This document shows positions 7,578 to 16,481 of a stretch of DNA of 64,000 nucleotides, piece after piece. Every line of letters starts with the position of its first letter. Position 1 is the first letter of the stretch. The DNA is from Caulifigura coniformis (lineage in GTDB: Bacteria > Planctomycetota > Planctomycetia > Planctomycetales > Planctomycetaceae): positions 6,163,439 through 6,227,438 of the forward strand of contig NZ_CP036271.1 of assembly GCF_007745175.1 (NCBI RefSeq). Reading direction: 5' to 3'. The notes beneath the pieces were generated by a model. It was not told where the DNA came from. It was given only the letters and a program-made list of their open reading frames with translations, and did no database searches. Both the position numbers and the translations under genes were made by a program.

Positions 7578-10022
7578 CTATTTTGGTGGGGCGGGGGCGG
7601 TGTCCCCGAAAAGCATGAATCGCTGTGCTGCCAAGCTATTCGTGCGAGAAAGGTCTGACTGACGGAGCATGCCGAACTGTACAGGCGATGCGGGCGAGAG
7701 TTGGGCCAAGACGGAGTCAAAGTGGTGTCTGAGCTGAGAACGTCGCAGCAGTGAGTTATTTTGCTGCGACCGTGGCGTCAGGAATTCGATTAGCGGATGC
7801 TCGACGGTGTTGAGCCGGGGCTGGCCATGGACCTGCCATCGACCGATCAGCAGTGATTGCAGATGCTCTGGAGTGTCTAGAAAATCGTCGGTAACTCGCT
7901 CGGCGCGTGACAATGCAAGCATCCGGTTCACCAAGTTGGTCCGATCGACCTCCAACTCGCCCTTAATTCCGATCAGCGCAACCATCGGACGGTTGCGATC
8001 GAGATGGCCCCACCAGAGCGTGCAGTCGGGAAAGATGGTTGCAAATGTGTCAGCGATGATCGCAAAGTCGCTGGCACCAAGCTGGTAGAGCGCTAGCCAC
8101 TGGCAGAAGAGCCCTCCCTCGTTGAGTCGATCTGAGACTCTGGCGAAGTGTTCTCTTGAGTAGAGATAGCCGGTCTGGCTTTCCCATGGGACGAAGAGAT
8201 CTCCCACGACCACGTCGAACGACTGTTCTGTCGACAGAAGAAAGTGACGGGCGTCGTCGACGGCGATTGTCGCACGGGGGTGGTCAGTGACGGCGAGATT
8301 TGCTTCGCCTAACAGCCGCGCTGCCTCGACGACTTCAGGGATCAATTCCACAACCGCGAAACTCTCGACTTCGTTGTGGAGGAGCGCTGCGCCGGCAGTG
8401 ATGCCGGTGCCTAAGCCGAGGAATAGGGCTTTGCGGGGCTTCGGGTGCAGTAACAACGGCAGATGTGCTTGACGACGTTCGCGGGTCAAGTCGTCCCCGG
8501 TCGAACCGTAGCGGTAATGTACGTTCTGCCGGAGTTCGCGAACGCCAGTGCGGGAGTCCTCCAATGCGTCGATCCAGCCATACGACGACTCCCATCGCCT
8601 GATTAGTCGCCGACCGCCCTCAGCTCCCTTCGACTCAGTCGAAGAAGCGATGACCAGGACGGTCACTGCGGTAGCAGATGACGTCAGGTACAGAGAAGCG
8701 ACTCGCCATCGTCTCCTGCTGACCGTGCGGAGGAGTGCTGCGACGCTCAAAAGGACCGCGAGTGTGACGAACGCGTTCCATAATCCCAGCGTTGGGAGAA
8801 GCCAGAAGCTCGTGACGAGGGATCCACAGGCAGCGGCGAGCGTATTGACCATCGTCAACCGAGCAATGTCCCGTCCGCGGTGCGACTCTGAGTAGGCAGC
8901 TTCGCTCCAAAGCGCGGGCAGGATTATGCCGAGTATGGTCGCTGGCACGAGCATCGTCTTGATGGCAAGTCCAGCGCAGGCAGCGATGTAGCTGCCAAAT
9001 CCGCCGTCCGTCTGTAGGTAGGCCAACTGAGTAATCTGTTGAAAGAGTAGAACAGAAACCGCGATCGCCACGGATCCGCTCCACATTGCGAGGCTGACCA
9101 AGTCGATTGCCGGAAAGCGACCCGTAAACCAAGACGCAAGAGTTGCTGCCATCGCAAGGCCGAACAGGAAAACAGCGAGTACGACTCCGAACGAGTAGGA
9201 ACTGTTGTGGAAGACGAGCGAGAACAACCTGAGGTACAGGACTTCAAGCGAAAGGATCGTGAAGCCCGAGATAGCGGCGGTGACGTGTCTGGAGACAGAG
9301 GCAGAAAGGCCTGCCGATACTTGAGCAGTACTGGACTGACTTGATCCGGACGGGCCTCTGGCACCACTTCCAGGGAGGATCGAGGAGGCACTCTCACCGG
9401 CCTTCCAGCTATGCGAGATCTGCGCAGCGATCACCGCGCACGCGAGCGACGTCGCGGCGGCCACCATTCCGGTACTTCGTACGCCAACATGCACGAGTAA
9501 CGTCGAGGTCGAGATCACGACGCCGAGCATCGCACCGAATGTATTCACGCCGTAAGCGAATGCCACTCGATCGAACCCCTTTCGACTTTGTGACGGCTTA
9601 ACTCCTTCAGACATAAACGGGAGAGTGGCGCCGAGTCCAGCTGTTGACGGAAGCAAGATCAGAAAGGAGATCGCAGCCTGGGACATCGCTGCGGATGTGC
9701 CGCCACGTCCATCCAACCATCGGACAACTTCCGCAGAACCGATCAGATCGAGCAGTCGCGGGATTGCGGTGGCCCAGATCGCTGTGATCACTTCAGCAGC
9801 TGCGTACCCCAGTAGCGGGCTAACTCGCGATGAATACCTTCCCCCCAGTTCATAGCCGATCGCCAATCCGCCGAAGTAAGCGGCGAGCACGACGCCAGCT
9901 GACCGAGATGTGTGGCCAAGAATTTCGCCCAGTTGCCTTGTCCAGGAGACCTCATACGCCAATCCCGCCCCGCCTGAGAGGAAGAAGAGGGCGCACAGGC
10001 TCAAATAGCGTAGTCGTGACAT
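7578..10022 (-). CDS. Multispanning membrane protein fused to a spermidine-synthase-like methyl/aminopropyl transferase domain
   Basis: From the ATG at 10022 the product is 814 residues. The first 500 residues hold many hydrophobic segments in an MFS-like arrangement, beginning LSLCALFFLSGGAGLAYEV. The C-terminal part is a Rossmann fold of the SpeE class with the AdoMet-binding loop ALFLGLGTGITAG (about 530) and DVVVGDLFVPWES (about 605). Such fused proteins are common and usually annotated as fused MFS/spermidine synthase; whether they make polyamines is unclear. The open frame extends about 210 codons further upstream, but that part runs antisense to the gene at 10259 and looks unlike protein. 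It stands alone between two small secreted-protein genes. Confidence 0.8.
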   Translation of the reverse strand: MSRLRYLSLCALFFLSGGAGLAYEVSWTRQLGEILGHTSRSAGVVLAAYFGGLAIGYELGGRYSSRVSPLLGYAAAEVITAIWATAIPRLLDLIGSAEVVRWLDGRGGTSAAMSQAAISFLILLPSTAGLGATLPFMSEGVKPSQSRKGFDRVAFAYGVNTFGAMLGVVISTSTLLVHVGVRSTGMVAAATSLACAVIAAQISHSWKAGESASSILPGSGARGPSGSSQSSTAQVSAGLSASVSRHVTAAISGFTILSLEVLYLRLFSLVFHNSSYSFGVVLAVFLFGLAMAATLASWFTGRFPAIDLVSLAMWSGSVAIAVSVLLFQQITQLAYLQTDGGFGSYIAACAGLAIKTMLVPATILGIILPALWSEAAYSESHRGRDIARLTMVNTLAAACGSLVTSFWLLPTLGLWNAFVTLAVLLSVAALLRTVSRRRWRVASLYLTSSATAVTVLVIASSTESKGAEGGRRLIRRWESSYGWIDALEDSRTGVRELRQNVHYRYGSTGDDLTRERRQAHLPLLLHPKPRKALFLGLGTGITAGAALLHNEVESFAVVELIPEVVEAARLLGEANLAVTDHPRATIAVDDARHFLLSTEQSFDVVVGDLFVPWESQTGYLYSREHFARVSDRLNEGGLFCQWLALYQLGASDFAIIADTFATIFPDCTLWWGHLDRNRPMVALIGIKGELEVDRTNLVNRMLALSRAERVTDDFLDTPEHLQSLLIGRWQVHGQPRLNTVEHPLIEFLTPRSQQNNSLLRRSQLRHHFDSVLAQLSPASPVQFGMLRQSDLSRTNSLAAQRFMLFGDTAPAPPK

Positions 10023-10116
10023 TTGTTGGCGAGAAATCGGATGGACGCTACTTGAGGAGCTGTTCACTCTCCTCTGTTCGACTTCACTTGTCGTCGAGGT
10101 GACAACAGAAGGGGAT

Positions 10117-10131
10117 CGGCAGAATCTGCCG
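10117..10131. promoter_or_regulatory. Candidate operator palindrome in a divergent promoter region
   Basis: CGGCAGA A TCTGCCG is a perfect 7-bp inverted repeat about one central base. It lies between the divergent starts at 10022 (minus) and 10259 (plus), a position expected for a dimeric repressor. No regulator for it is identifiable in the window. Confidence 0.4.
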
Positions 10132-10258
10132 GAATTCACGGCGGCTAAGAAAAACGCTCGCCAAACGCGAGTCAATCGGATTCGGCATGCGGCTCGCATC
10201 AGTGATGGACAACGCCAAACGGCGTCGAAACGACAACCCTTCACTCGGAGAAGATGCC

Positions 10259-10642
10259 ATGAAGACCACACTGATTGCCGCGTCCGCCGCACTTGCTGTT
10301 GGAATTGCTGTGACTGCGGAAGCTCAAGTTCCCTGCGGCACGGGCTATGGCAACTGGAGCAACTCGACGAGCTACTACCCGACGACGAACTTCGGGTACT
10401 CCACCAACTATGGCTACGGCGTGACGCAGCCGTACTCGGGATACTCCAGCTATCCGCAGTATGGCTCAGTTCCTTACGTCCCCACCCAGTACGGCTCGGC
10501 GTGGAACAACACGTCCGTCTACCGCGCTCCGACGTCCACCTACGACTCGGTGCATGGTGACTTTCACCGCAACACCAGCTACTCGACGAATCGCTGGAAC
10601 AATGGTTTCGGCAACTCGTTCTCCCACCATCGCAACTGGTAA
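10259..10642 (+). CDS. Secreted Tyr/Ser/Asn/Gly-rich low-complexity protein
   Basis: The 127-residue product begins with a signal peptide (MKTTLIAASAALAVGIAVTAEAQ). After it come aromatic and polar repeats such as GYGNWSNSTSYY, NYGYGV, GYSSYPQYG and a tail with His (SFSHHRNW). GGAGAAG precedes the ATG at 10259; the in-frame ATG at 10187 lacks a ribosome site. No domain is recognisable. The aromatic low-complexity composition suggests a structural or aggregation-prone surface protein. It sits opposite the spermidine-synthase-like gene and may share its control region. Confidence 0.65.
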   Translation: MKTTLIAASAALAVGIAVTAEAQVPCGTGYGNWSNSTSYYPTTNFGYSTNYGYGVTQPYSGYSSYPQYGSVPYVPTQYGSAWNNTSVYRAPTSTYDSVHGDFHRNTSYSTNRWNNGFGNSFSHHRNW

Positions 10643-10776
10643 CAGTCCCCGACATTTCACCAGGAGGACTGAACCTTGAGGGTCTCGAAAGATCGGTGCC
10701 GACTGAGGAGCGGGGAACGTACTGCGCATCATATGCTCCGCCGCTACCTCAGCCGACACGCTCCGCAAGGCCACTC

Positions 10777-13206
10777 TCATTCCGCGTAGGCCAGTAGACG
10801 CAGGGCATTCAGCACCACCAGCAATGTCGATCCCTCGTGAAAGACGACCGCGGCCCCCATTGGAAGACCAAAGATCGTTGCAGGCAGTAAAAGGGCGACG
10901 ACGCCGAGACTGAACCAAAGATTCTGGCGGATGACCCGGCTGGTTTTGCGGCTGAGGCCAACTGCAAACGGGAGGTGAGCGAGATCGTCGGCCATCAATG
11001 CTACATCCGCGGTCTCCAACGCCACATCCGACCCCGCGGCCCCCATCGCGACGCCGACGCTCGCACTGGCCATTGCGGGAGCATCATTGACTCCGTCGCC
11101 AATCATTGCGACGCCGCCATTGGCTCGTAGTTTTTTGATGGCATCGACCTTACCGTCTGGCATTAGGTCTCCCCAGGCTTCTTCGATCCCAACTGCCTTT
11201 GAGACGGCGTCCGCGACTTGCTGATTGTCACCGGACAGCATGATCAGTCGTTTGACGCCCAACTCCCGCAGCCTCGCGATCGTCTGCTGGGCTTTCGCTC
11301 GCGGTGTATCCATCAGCCCCAGCACTCCGAGATAACTGCTGCCTGAACGAACCACCATCGTGGTCCGGCCATTCCGTTCGAGTTCGGCGATCTTCGAACG
11401 AAGGCCGGAAGGCAGTTTCTCGCCATCGATCTCCGAGAACAAATCGTGCTTGCCGATGTGGACCATCGTTCCGTCGACAACCGCCTGGACTCCTCTGCCC
11501 GTGATGCTCTTGAGATCAGTGGCATGTCCAACCTTGGCGTTGCCTAAACGTCTCCGGCCCTCTTCAACAACGGCAGCGGCAAGAGGATGGTCGCTAAGCG
11601 ACTCGACGGCGACCGCCGTTCGCAAGAGTTGCTCTTCGGATTGTCCATCTGCGGCGACAACGTCAATCAGCCGTGGCTTGCCTTCCGTCAATGTTCCGGT
11701 CTTATCGAACGCGATGGCCGTGATGGTTCCGAGGTTCTCCAGCGGCCCTCCGCCTTTCACGAGGACTCCGCCTCGTGCCGCTCGTGCCACACCGCTCAGG
11801 ACGGCACTCGGTGTCGCGATCGCCAAGGCACAGGGACTGGCGGCGACGAGCACGGCCATCGATCTGTAAAACGAGTCGCGAAAGGGCTCGTCCACTACAA
11901 CCCACGCGAAGAGCAACACCACTGCCAACGCAATGACTGCCGGGACGAAGTAGCGTTCGAATTGATCCGTGAAGCGCTGCGTCGGCGATTTCTGGGTTTC
12001 TGCCTCGTTCACCATCTCGATGACACGGGCCAATGTGCTGTCCGTCGACGCCTTCGTGACCTGCACTTCGAGAGCACCGCTGCCGTTGATCGTGCCGGCG
12101 AAGACTCGATGCTCACTGCTGAGCTGGGCGCTGCTGCTCGCAACTGAGTCGGCATCCGGGACCGGCCGTTTGTCAACGGGGACACTCTCCCCCGTGATCG
12201 GGGCCTGATTGACGCTACTTTCGCCCTTGGTCACAAACCCATCGGCAGGCACCCGCTCATTCGGCTTGATGATGGCGATGTCGCCGACGACGAGCTGTTC
12301 AACCGGCAACTCCTGGATCGTACCGTTCCGCCGAACTATTGCGGTCTGTGGCGCGAGCTCAGCCAGTGCTTCGATCGCTCGGCGAGCGCGCCCCATGGCA
12401 TAGTGCTCCAAAGCGTGTCCAAGGCTAAACAAAAAGAGGAGGAGTGCCCCTTCTGGCCACTTCCCGAGAACGGCAGCGCCTCCGGCTGCGACGAGCATCA
12501 GAAAGTCGATCTCGAACCGACCGTGAATGATGTTTCCGACAGCTTCTCGGACCGTGAAGAATCCTGCCGTGATGAAGGCCCCGATGTAGAAGCTGATTGA
12601 CACCCATGAAGCGGCGACAAACAGCCCTGCTAGCCATCCGGCCACAAGTAGTGCACCGCTGATACACGTTACGATCAACTCTGTCTGCTCGCCAAACAGG
12701 CCGTTGTGATCGTGAGAGTGCTCGCCATCCGCGGCGGAAGGGCTATCGGCCAAATGTTCTGACTTTGTGCGAGGAATCACTTCATTGATGAGCGTCTGAA
12801 GGCGAGCGTCGTCCGTTGCGTCGCGGTCGAATTCGATGCGAAGCACACCGGCAGGCGACATGCCGGCTTCGATAACTCCGGGAAGGGCCTGCACGGCTTG
12901 CTCGAAGGATCTGGCCTCCCGTGCATGCATGGGAGACGCCGCGACCAAGAGGTGACCGTAACGCTGCGACAACTCGACGCCGGCTCTTTTGATGTACGCT
13001 CTAACTTCGCTCAGCGAGATCACATTGGGATCGTAGTGAACGCAAATTGAACTAGATTCGTCTCCTGCATCGTCATCTTTAAGGTGAGTGCTCTCAACGC
13101 CGGGCTTGTTCTCAAGGAGTGTCTTCAACCTCGCCAGACACGCATCTTGAGCGTCAGGAACACCGGGCAAGATCAGCCCGATTCCCATGGTGGTCTTCTG
13201 CCCCAT
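10777..13206 (-). CDS. P1B-4-type heavy-metal translocating ATPase (Co/Zn/Ni/Fe class)
   Basis: The 809-residue pump exports a divalent metal across the inner membrane using ATP. The membrane metal site is SPCALAIATPS (about residue 453), the phosphorylation site DKTGTLTEGKP (about 501), a TGRG stretch follows, the hinge is GDGVNDAPAM, and helix 8 carries HEGST (about 789). SPC plus HEG(G/S)T is the published signature of subgroup P1B-4, unlike CPC pumps for Cu or Zn. The N-terminus has two ferredoxin-like regions (about 1-75 and 85-150) lacking CXXC, then a short His patch (GEHSHDHNG). GAGG precedes the ATG. It sits 63 nt downstream of the methyltransferase-like gene and completes the efflux set with the RND operon. 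Confidence 0.92.
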   Translation of the reverse strand: MGQKTTMGIGLILPGVPDAQDACLARLKTLLENKPGVESTHLKDDDAGDESSSICVHYDPNVISLSEVRAYIKRAGVELSQRYGHLLVAASPMHAREARSFEQAVQALPGVIEAGMSPAGVLRIEFDRDATDDARLQTLINEVIPRTKSEHLADSPSAADGEHSHDHNGLFGEQTELIVTCISGALLVAGWLAGLFVAASWVSISFYIGAFITAGFFTVREAVGNIIHGRFEIDFLMLVAAGGAAVLGKWPEGALLLFLFSLGHALEHYAMGRARRAIEALAELAPQTAIVRRNGTIQELPVEQLVVGDIAIIKPNERVPADGFVTKGESSVNQAPITGESVPVDKRPVPDADSVASSSAQLSSEHRVFAGTINGSGALEVQVTKASTDSTLARVIEMVNEAETQKSPTQRFTDQFERYFVPAVIALAVVLLFAWVVVDEPFRDSFYRSMAVLVAASPCALAIATPSAVLSGVARAARGGVLVKGGGPLENLGTITAIAFDKTGTLTEGKPRLIDVVAADGQSEEQLLRTAVAVESLSDHPLAAAVVEEGRRRLGNAKVGHATDLKSITGRGVQAVVDGTMVHIGKHDLFSEIDGEKLPSGLRSKIAELERNGRTTMVVRSGSSYLGVLGLMDTPRAKAQQTIARLRELGVKRLIMLSGDNQQVADAVSKAVGIEEAWGDLMPDGKVDAIKKLRANGGVAMIGDGVNDAPAMASASVGVAMGAAGSDVALETADVALMADDLAHLPFAVGLSRKTSRVIRQNLWFSLGVVALLLPATIFGLPMGAAVVFHEGSTLLVVLNALRLLAYAE

Positions 13207-13269
13207 GATGTTTCCTCGGTTCGCAGCTGATTGGTGAATGGGACCGACTGAGCAAGGGAGGTCTCACCC

Positions 13270-13911
13270 CTACCAGACTTTCCAGATGGCGGGCAGTAGC
13301 CCCTCGCTGTGAAACTCGGCGAGGATGTGACCGGCGCCCAGCAGCAACCAGAAACACACGGCATCAACAATGTTTTTACGCATCACTCTCGGCGGAAATT
13401 CATACGTGACGGGTTCCTGATAGTTTGAAAGACGTGGCCAGAACGCAGGTGTGCTTCGTCGGTATTCCTCAAACGCCTTCCCGTGTCGTGCATGGAGGCG
13501 TCGCTCCTCGATCGCGATCAACGCCGGGTAATACAGGGCAAAGATCGCACAAAGCGCCAGTGGGAAGCTGAACGTTGACGTGCTGAAACTGACCCCAACT
13601 GCAGCCACTGCGCTGAAGAAATACAGCGGATTACGACAGAGAGAGTAGGGGCCACACGTCACAAGGTGAGTCGACTTGCGGCCAGCGATGAAAATCCCAG
13701 CCCAAAGTCGCCCCAAGGCTCCGACTGCCGTCATTACGACCGCGGTCGAGAAGAAGCACCAACCCGCGATTGTCTCCACTCCCCACCGGCTGGGGGCGCA
13801 GGTGGCCGCGACGAGTGCCACAACTGCAAACGCTGCTGTCACGGCTCGACGACGATGCTCGAAGGGAGTCTTACTTGTGATCGTACGATTCGTGCCCGTC
13901 ATGAGGCGCAT
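13270..13911 (-). CDS. Isoprenylcysteine carboxyl methyltransferase (ICMT)/PEMT-like membrane protein
   Basis: This 213-residue integral membrane protein has four or five hydrophobic segments and the ICMT-type AdoMet-binding pattern: GPYS (87-90), RNPLY (93-97), then EERRLHARHG and YRRSTPAFWP (135-159). Bacterial members methylate unknown lipids or proteins and often stand next to metal ATPases and czc genes, as here between a P1B-4 ATPase and small secreted proteins. The ATG at 13911 has AAGGA just upstream; a second in-frame ATG at 13902 is possible. A link to metal resistance is inferred only from the neighbours. Confidence 0.8.
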   Translation of the reverse strand: MRLMTGTNRTITSKTPFEHRRRAVTAAFAVVALVAATCAPSRWGVETIAGWCFFSTAVVMTAVGALGRLWAGIFIAGRKSTHLVTCGPYSLCRNPLYFFSAVAAVGVSFSTSTFSFPLALCAIFALYYPALIAIEERRLHARHGKAFEEYRRSTPAFWPRLSNYQEPVTYEFPPRVMRKNIVDAVCFWLLLGAGHILAEFHSEGLLPAIWKVW

Positions 13912-14051
13912 CGGTCCTTACTTGCGACTGGGTGCGTGGTTGCCCATGCACACGGTCGTTCTTTGACGTTGAGAACTCACGCTTAGTAAACAGAAGCCCG
14001 GAGCACTCTCGATGCACATCCCTAGCATGAGAGCGCCCCGGACTCGCCGGA

Positions 14052-14366
14052 TCAATGATGGTGACCACCACCATATCCATGGCCTCCATGGCCATAGCCG
14101 AACCCACCGTGGTTTCCGTACCCGAAACCGACTCCATGCGAGTAACCGTGGCCATATCCGTGGCCATGCCCCCCGTACGGTGCGGAATACCCGACGACTG
14201 GCCCGTAGGCAGGCATTGGATAGCCGTAGCCGTAGCCGACATACGCGGGAGCGGGCGCAACGGCGACGGGTGAGTACCCGTAGCCGCCGTATCCGTATCC
14301 ACACTGTGCGGAGGCGGTTCCTGTTGCACCAATCAACATTGCGGCGGTCAGAATCATTCTCTGCAT
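14052..14366 (-). CDS. Small secreted Gly/Tyr/His-rich protein
   Basis: The 104-residue product has a short signal peptide (MILTAAMLIGATGTASA, preceded by MQR) and a low-complexity body of GYGYGGYGY-type repeats. It ends in alternating Gly/His repeats (HGHGYGHGYSHG, then HGYGGGHHH). There is no folded domain. The His content suggests divalent metal binding, and the Gly/Tyr content resembles adhesive or aggregating surface proteins. It follows the lipoprotein gene at 14543 in the same direction, so it may be the last gene of the efflux transcript or have its own promoter. Confidence 0.65.
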   Translation of the reverse strand: MQRMILTAAMLIGATGTASAQCGYGYGGYGYSPVAVAPAPAYVGYGYGYPMPAYGPVVGYSAPYGGHGHGYGHGYSHGVGFGYGNHGGFGYGHGGHGYGGGHHH

Positions 14367-14542
14367 CGCTCTCTCCTTTGAGAATTACGCATGCAGGCAT
14401 CCGTGCCTCAAGTCAACCATCCCTGTGACACATCGCAAACCGCCACGTTGCGATGCGTGTCTTCAGAGGGCTCAAAACGCCGGCAGCGGAGCGAATTCAG
14501 GGTGGGCAGACCTAGATGATCCGTCCCGCCGCCGGCATGTCG

Positions 14543-15112
14543 TCATTTCTTGTGACTATGGTCGTGCTCGTCGTCGTGATGGTGCTCGACCTTTCCGGTG
14601 AACTGCTTCCCGGAAACCGTGACGACCAGCTTTGCGCTAGAGTTCTCTTCGTCGAGATGCCCCGCGAGCTCGGCATTGACGATATGGAACTTTGAACTCT
14701 TCCCCGCACCATCGGAGGCTTCGGGAGAAGCTGGCAGACGGAACTGCTCCGGCTTCCCTTCATGCGTCACGTTCAGAATCACCTCCGTTGATTCGATGGG
14801 GACGGCATTCTTGGCCGAGCCGTCGAGGATATAGATGGTGATTGAACCACCGTCGCCGTGGACGATCTCGGCGTGATACTCCTCATTCCCCAGTTCGACG
14901 AGGTCGCCATGGTGCGGCCCTTCGGAAGCGTGAGCATGTCCGTGGTCGTGACCATGATCCTTTTCGCCGGTCGTTGCTGGCGGAGCGGCATTGATTTTGG
15001 CTGCGTCTTGCGGCGGGGCCCCGCCGCAACCGGCGAGCGTCAGCGATGCCCAGACGACGGCTGGGCACGCCCAAGCATCTGAGTAAGTGGAAAAACGAAG
15101 AGCTCGTCGCAT
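14543..15112 (-). CDS. His-rich lipoprotein of the metal efflux cluster
   Basis: The 189-residue product has a lipoprotein signal (WASLTLAGCGG, lipobox LAGC at about residues 26-29). Next come a linker and a first His block (DHGHDHGHAHASEGPHHG), a beta-rich domain of about 100 residues (ELGNEEYHAEIVH through VVTVSGKQFTGK), and a terminal His/Asp block (HHHDDEHDHSHKK). The domain looks like a small periplasmic beta-sandwich flanked by metal-binding tails. It is 45 nt downstream of the duplicated-domain gene at 15157 in the RND operon. A metallochaperone or buffer for the adaptor and pump is a reasonable inference. Confidence 0.72.
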   Translation of the reverse strand: MRRALRFSTYSDAWACPAVVWASLTLAGCGGAPPQDAAKINAAPPATTGEKDHGHDHGHAHASEGPHHGDLVELGNEEYHAEIVHGDGGSITIYILDGSAKNAVPIESTEVILNVTHEGKPEQFRLPASPEASDGAGKSSKFHIVNAELAGHLDEENSSAKLVVTVSGKQFTGKVEHHHDDEHDHSHKK

Positions 15113-15156
15113 GTGCTGAACTTTCTTGCGGTGATGGGAGTGTTGTTAAAGATCAA

Positions 15157-15753
15157 TTAGTCAGCGTGTTTCGTCTCAAACCCCAACTTCTTCAGCCAGG
15201 CCTCACGGGCTTCGGCTACTTCGTGATTCGCCGCTTCCAAATGACGCCAGGACGTCAGGCGGAATTGGACGTCTTGCCGCCCCTGTTTGATTTCGCAGCC
15301 AAGTGCTTTCGCCACGCTGACAAATTCTGTGGCTTTTGAGACCGAGTCGAAGGATTGCGTCAGCCATTTCTCCGAGCGATATTCGACCGCTTCGCCGTGA
15401 GCTGCATCTTCATGCCCATGGATCGCGTCGAACCCGGCTTTGTCGAACCAAGCTTCCCAGTGGTCGGCGAGTTCGTCGCTCGTGAAGCTGGCCTCCTTCC
15501 AGCCTTTCAATGAATACGTGACATCCGTGTGTCCGTCGTGACTTTCAACTTTCACGTCGCACCCGAATTGCCTCACCGCGTCAGCATGGGACTTCGCTTT
15601 CGCCGAATCCTCGAATTCCATGGTCTTCGGCTTGGCGAGACGGAAGGCAATTACGTGCTGCTCAGTTGGCTCGGCAGCGTCGCAGGTCGCGAAGTGCATC
15701 ACGGTCCCGGTCAGTGCGACGATCAACGAGCGACAAAGGGTTCGGGCGATCAT
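15157..15753 (-). CDS. Periplasmic protein with two related domains, paralog of the next gene
   Basis: The 198-residue product has a signal peptide (to about residue 27) and two imperfect repeats. Its core pattern is FRL, then a helix, RQFGCDVKVESHDGHTDVTY, GWKEASF, WEAWFDKAGFDAIHGHEDA in the first half, and a shortened version (ALGCEIKQGRQDVQFRL, WRHLEA, REAWLKKLGF) in the second. The protein encoded 88 nt upstream (15841-16458) shares the pattern throughout, so they arose by gene duplication on top of domain duplication. The conserved His residues (DGH, HGHE) suggest metal binding. No known family is recognised. Confidence 0.7.
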   Translation of the reverse strand: MIARTLCRSLIVALTGTVMHFATCDAAEPTEQHVIAFRLAKPKTMEFEDSAKAKSHADAVRQFGCDVKVESHDGHTDVTYSLKGWKEASFTSDELADHWEAWFDKAGFDAIHGHEDAAHGEAVEYRSEKWLTQSFDSVSKATEFVSVAKALGCEIKQGRQDVQFRLTSWRHLEAANHEVAEAREAWLKKLGFETKHAD

Positions 15754-15840
15754 TCTGAGTTTCCGTTCTCATGGGGGGCGAGCGGGTCTCGGTTGGGGGC
15801 TTCGGCCGGGCCCCGCTCGCCCCAGCCAAAGTCGATTCCA

Positions 15841-16458
15841 TCAGTGAGCGTGTTGTGTCTGGAAGCCGTTCTGATTCAGCCAGTTCTGAAGGGCATGGGC
15901 TTGGTCGTGACTGGCGCAGGTCAAGGTGCGGGCCGTGGTGCAGCGGACGGTCAGGTCGAAGTGACCCGCATGCTGCCCTTCCTGGACCTCGCAACCGAGG
16001 GCCTTGAACAGAAGGGCGGTTTCCTGCGCCTGGGCCTGATTGTTGAAGTGCTGAGTCCGCCATGCCGGCTGCTGGAACTGGACGGCAATCGAGCCTGCAG
16101 CCGGGGCATGGCCGTGACCATGCAACGTCTCGAAGCCGGCCGACTTCAACCACGCTTCCCACTGATCGCAGAGAGCATGCGAGCCCAGCGTCACCGACTT
16201 CCATCCTCCGGTTCTTGTCCGAACATCAATGTGTCCGTCGTGCTGATCGACGGCGACCTCGCAGCCCAGCTGACGCAGTTGCTCGGCGTGCTTCTGGGCA
16301 TCGGCGGGGTTGTTGAAGTGTGACGCTTTCCATTCGACGAGTCGGAACGCGATCGTCTCAGTTCCATTCTGTTGCGCATGGAGGGGCGCGGCGTCTGCGA
16401 GAAACGCAGTCGCCAAGAGCAGCGGAAACAGGGCTCGGAGGGTGGTGAAAGTGTTCAT
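15841..16458 (-). CDS. Periplasmic protein with two related domains, paralog of the previous gene
   Basis: This 205-residue protein is exported (signal to about residue 28, LHAQ). Each half contains a FRL or FQQ strand, W-K/R-x-x-H/Q-F-N-N, a helix, LGCEV, a GH-D/FDL strand and a helix W-x-x-W/N ending GF-x-T-x-H. The matched elements FNNPADAQKHAEQLRQLGCEV and FNNQAQAQETALLFKALGCEV show internal duplication. DGHIDV and HAGHFDL carry conserved His. It lies 24 nt after the RND pump gene, so it is almost certainly co-transcribed. Function is unknown; periplasmic metal binding next to the pump is inferred. Confidence 0.72.
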   Translation of the reverse strand: MNTFTTLRALFPLLLATAFLADAAPLHAQQNGTETIAFRLVEWKASHFNNPADAQKHAEQLRQLGCEVAVDQHDGHIDVRTRTGGWKSVTLGSHALCDQWEAWLKSAGFETLHGHGHAPAAGSIAVQFQQPAWRTQHFNNQAQAQETALLFKALGCEVQEGQHAGHFDLTVRCTTARTLTCASHDQAHALQNWLNQNGFQTQHAH

Positions 16459-16481
16459 GGCATGTGGTCGATGTGATGGCG

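Noticed and set aside
10023-10655. Upstream extension of the spermidine-synthase-like frame to a 1025-residue reading
   Set aside because: The added part is Ser/Arg/Cys-rich, runs antisense to the secreted-protein gene at 10259-10642 and precedes a natural membrane-protein start at 10022.
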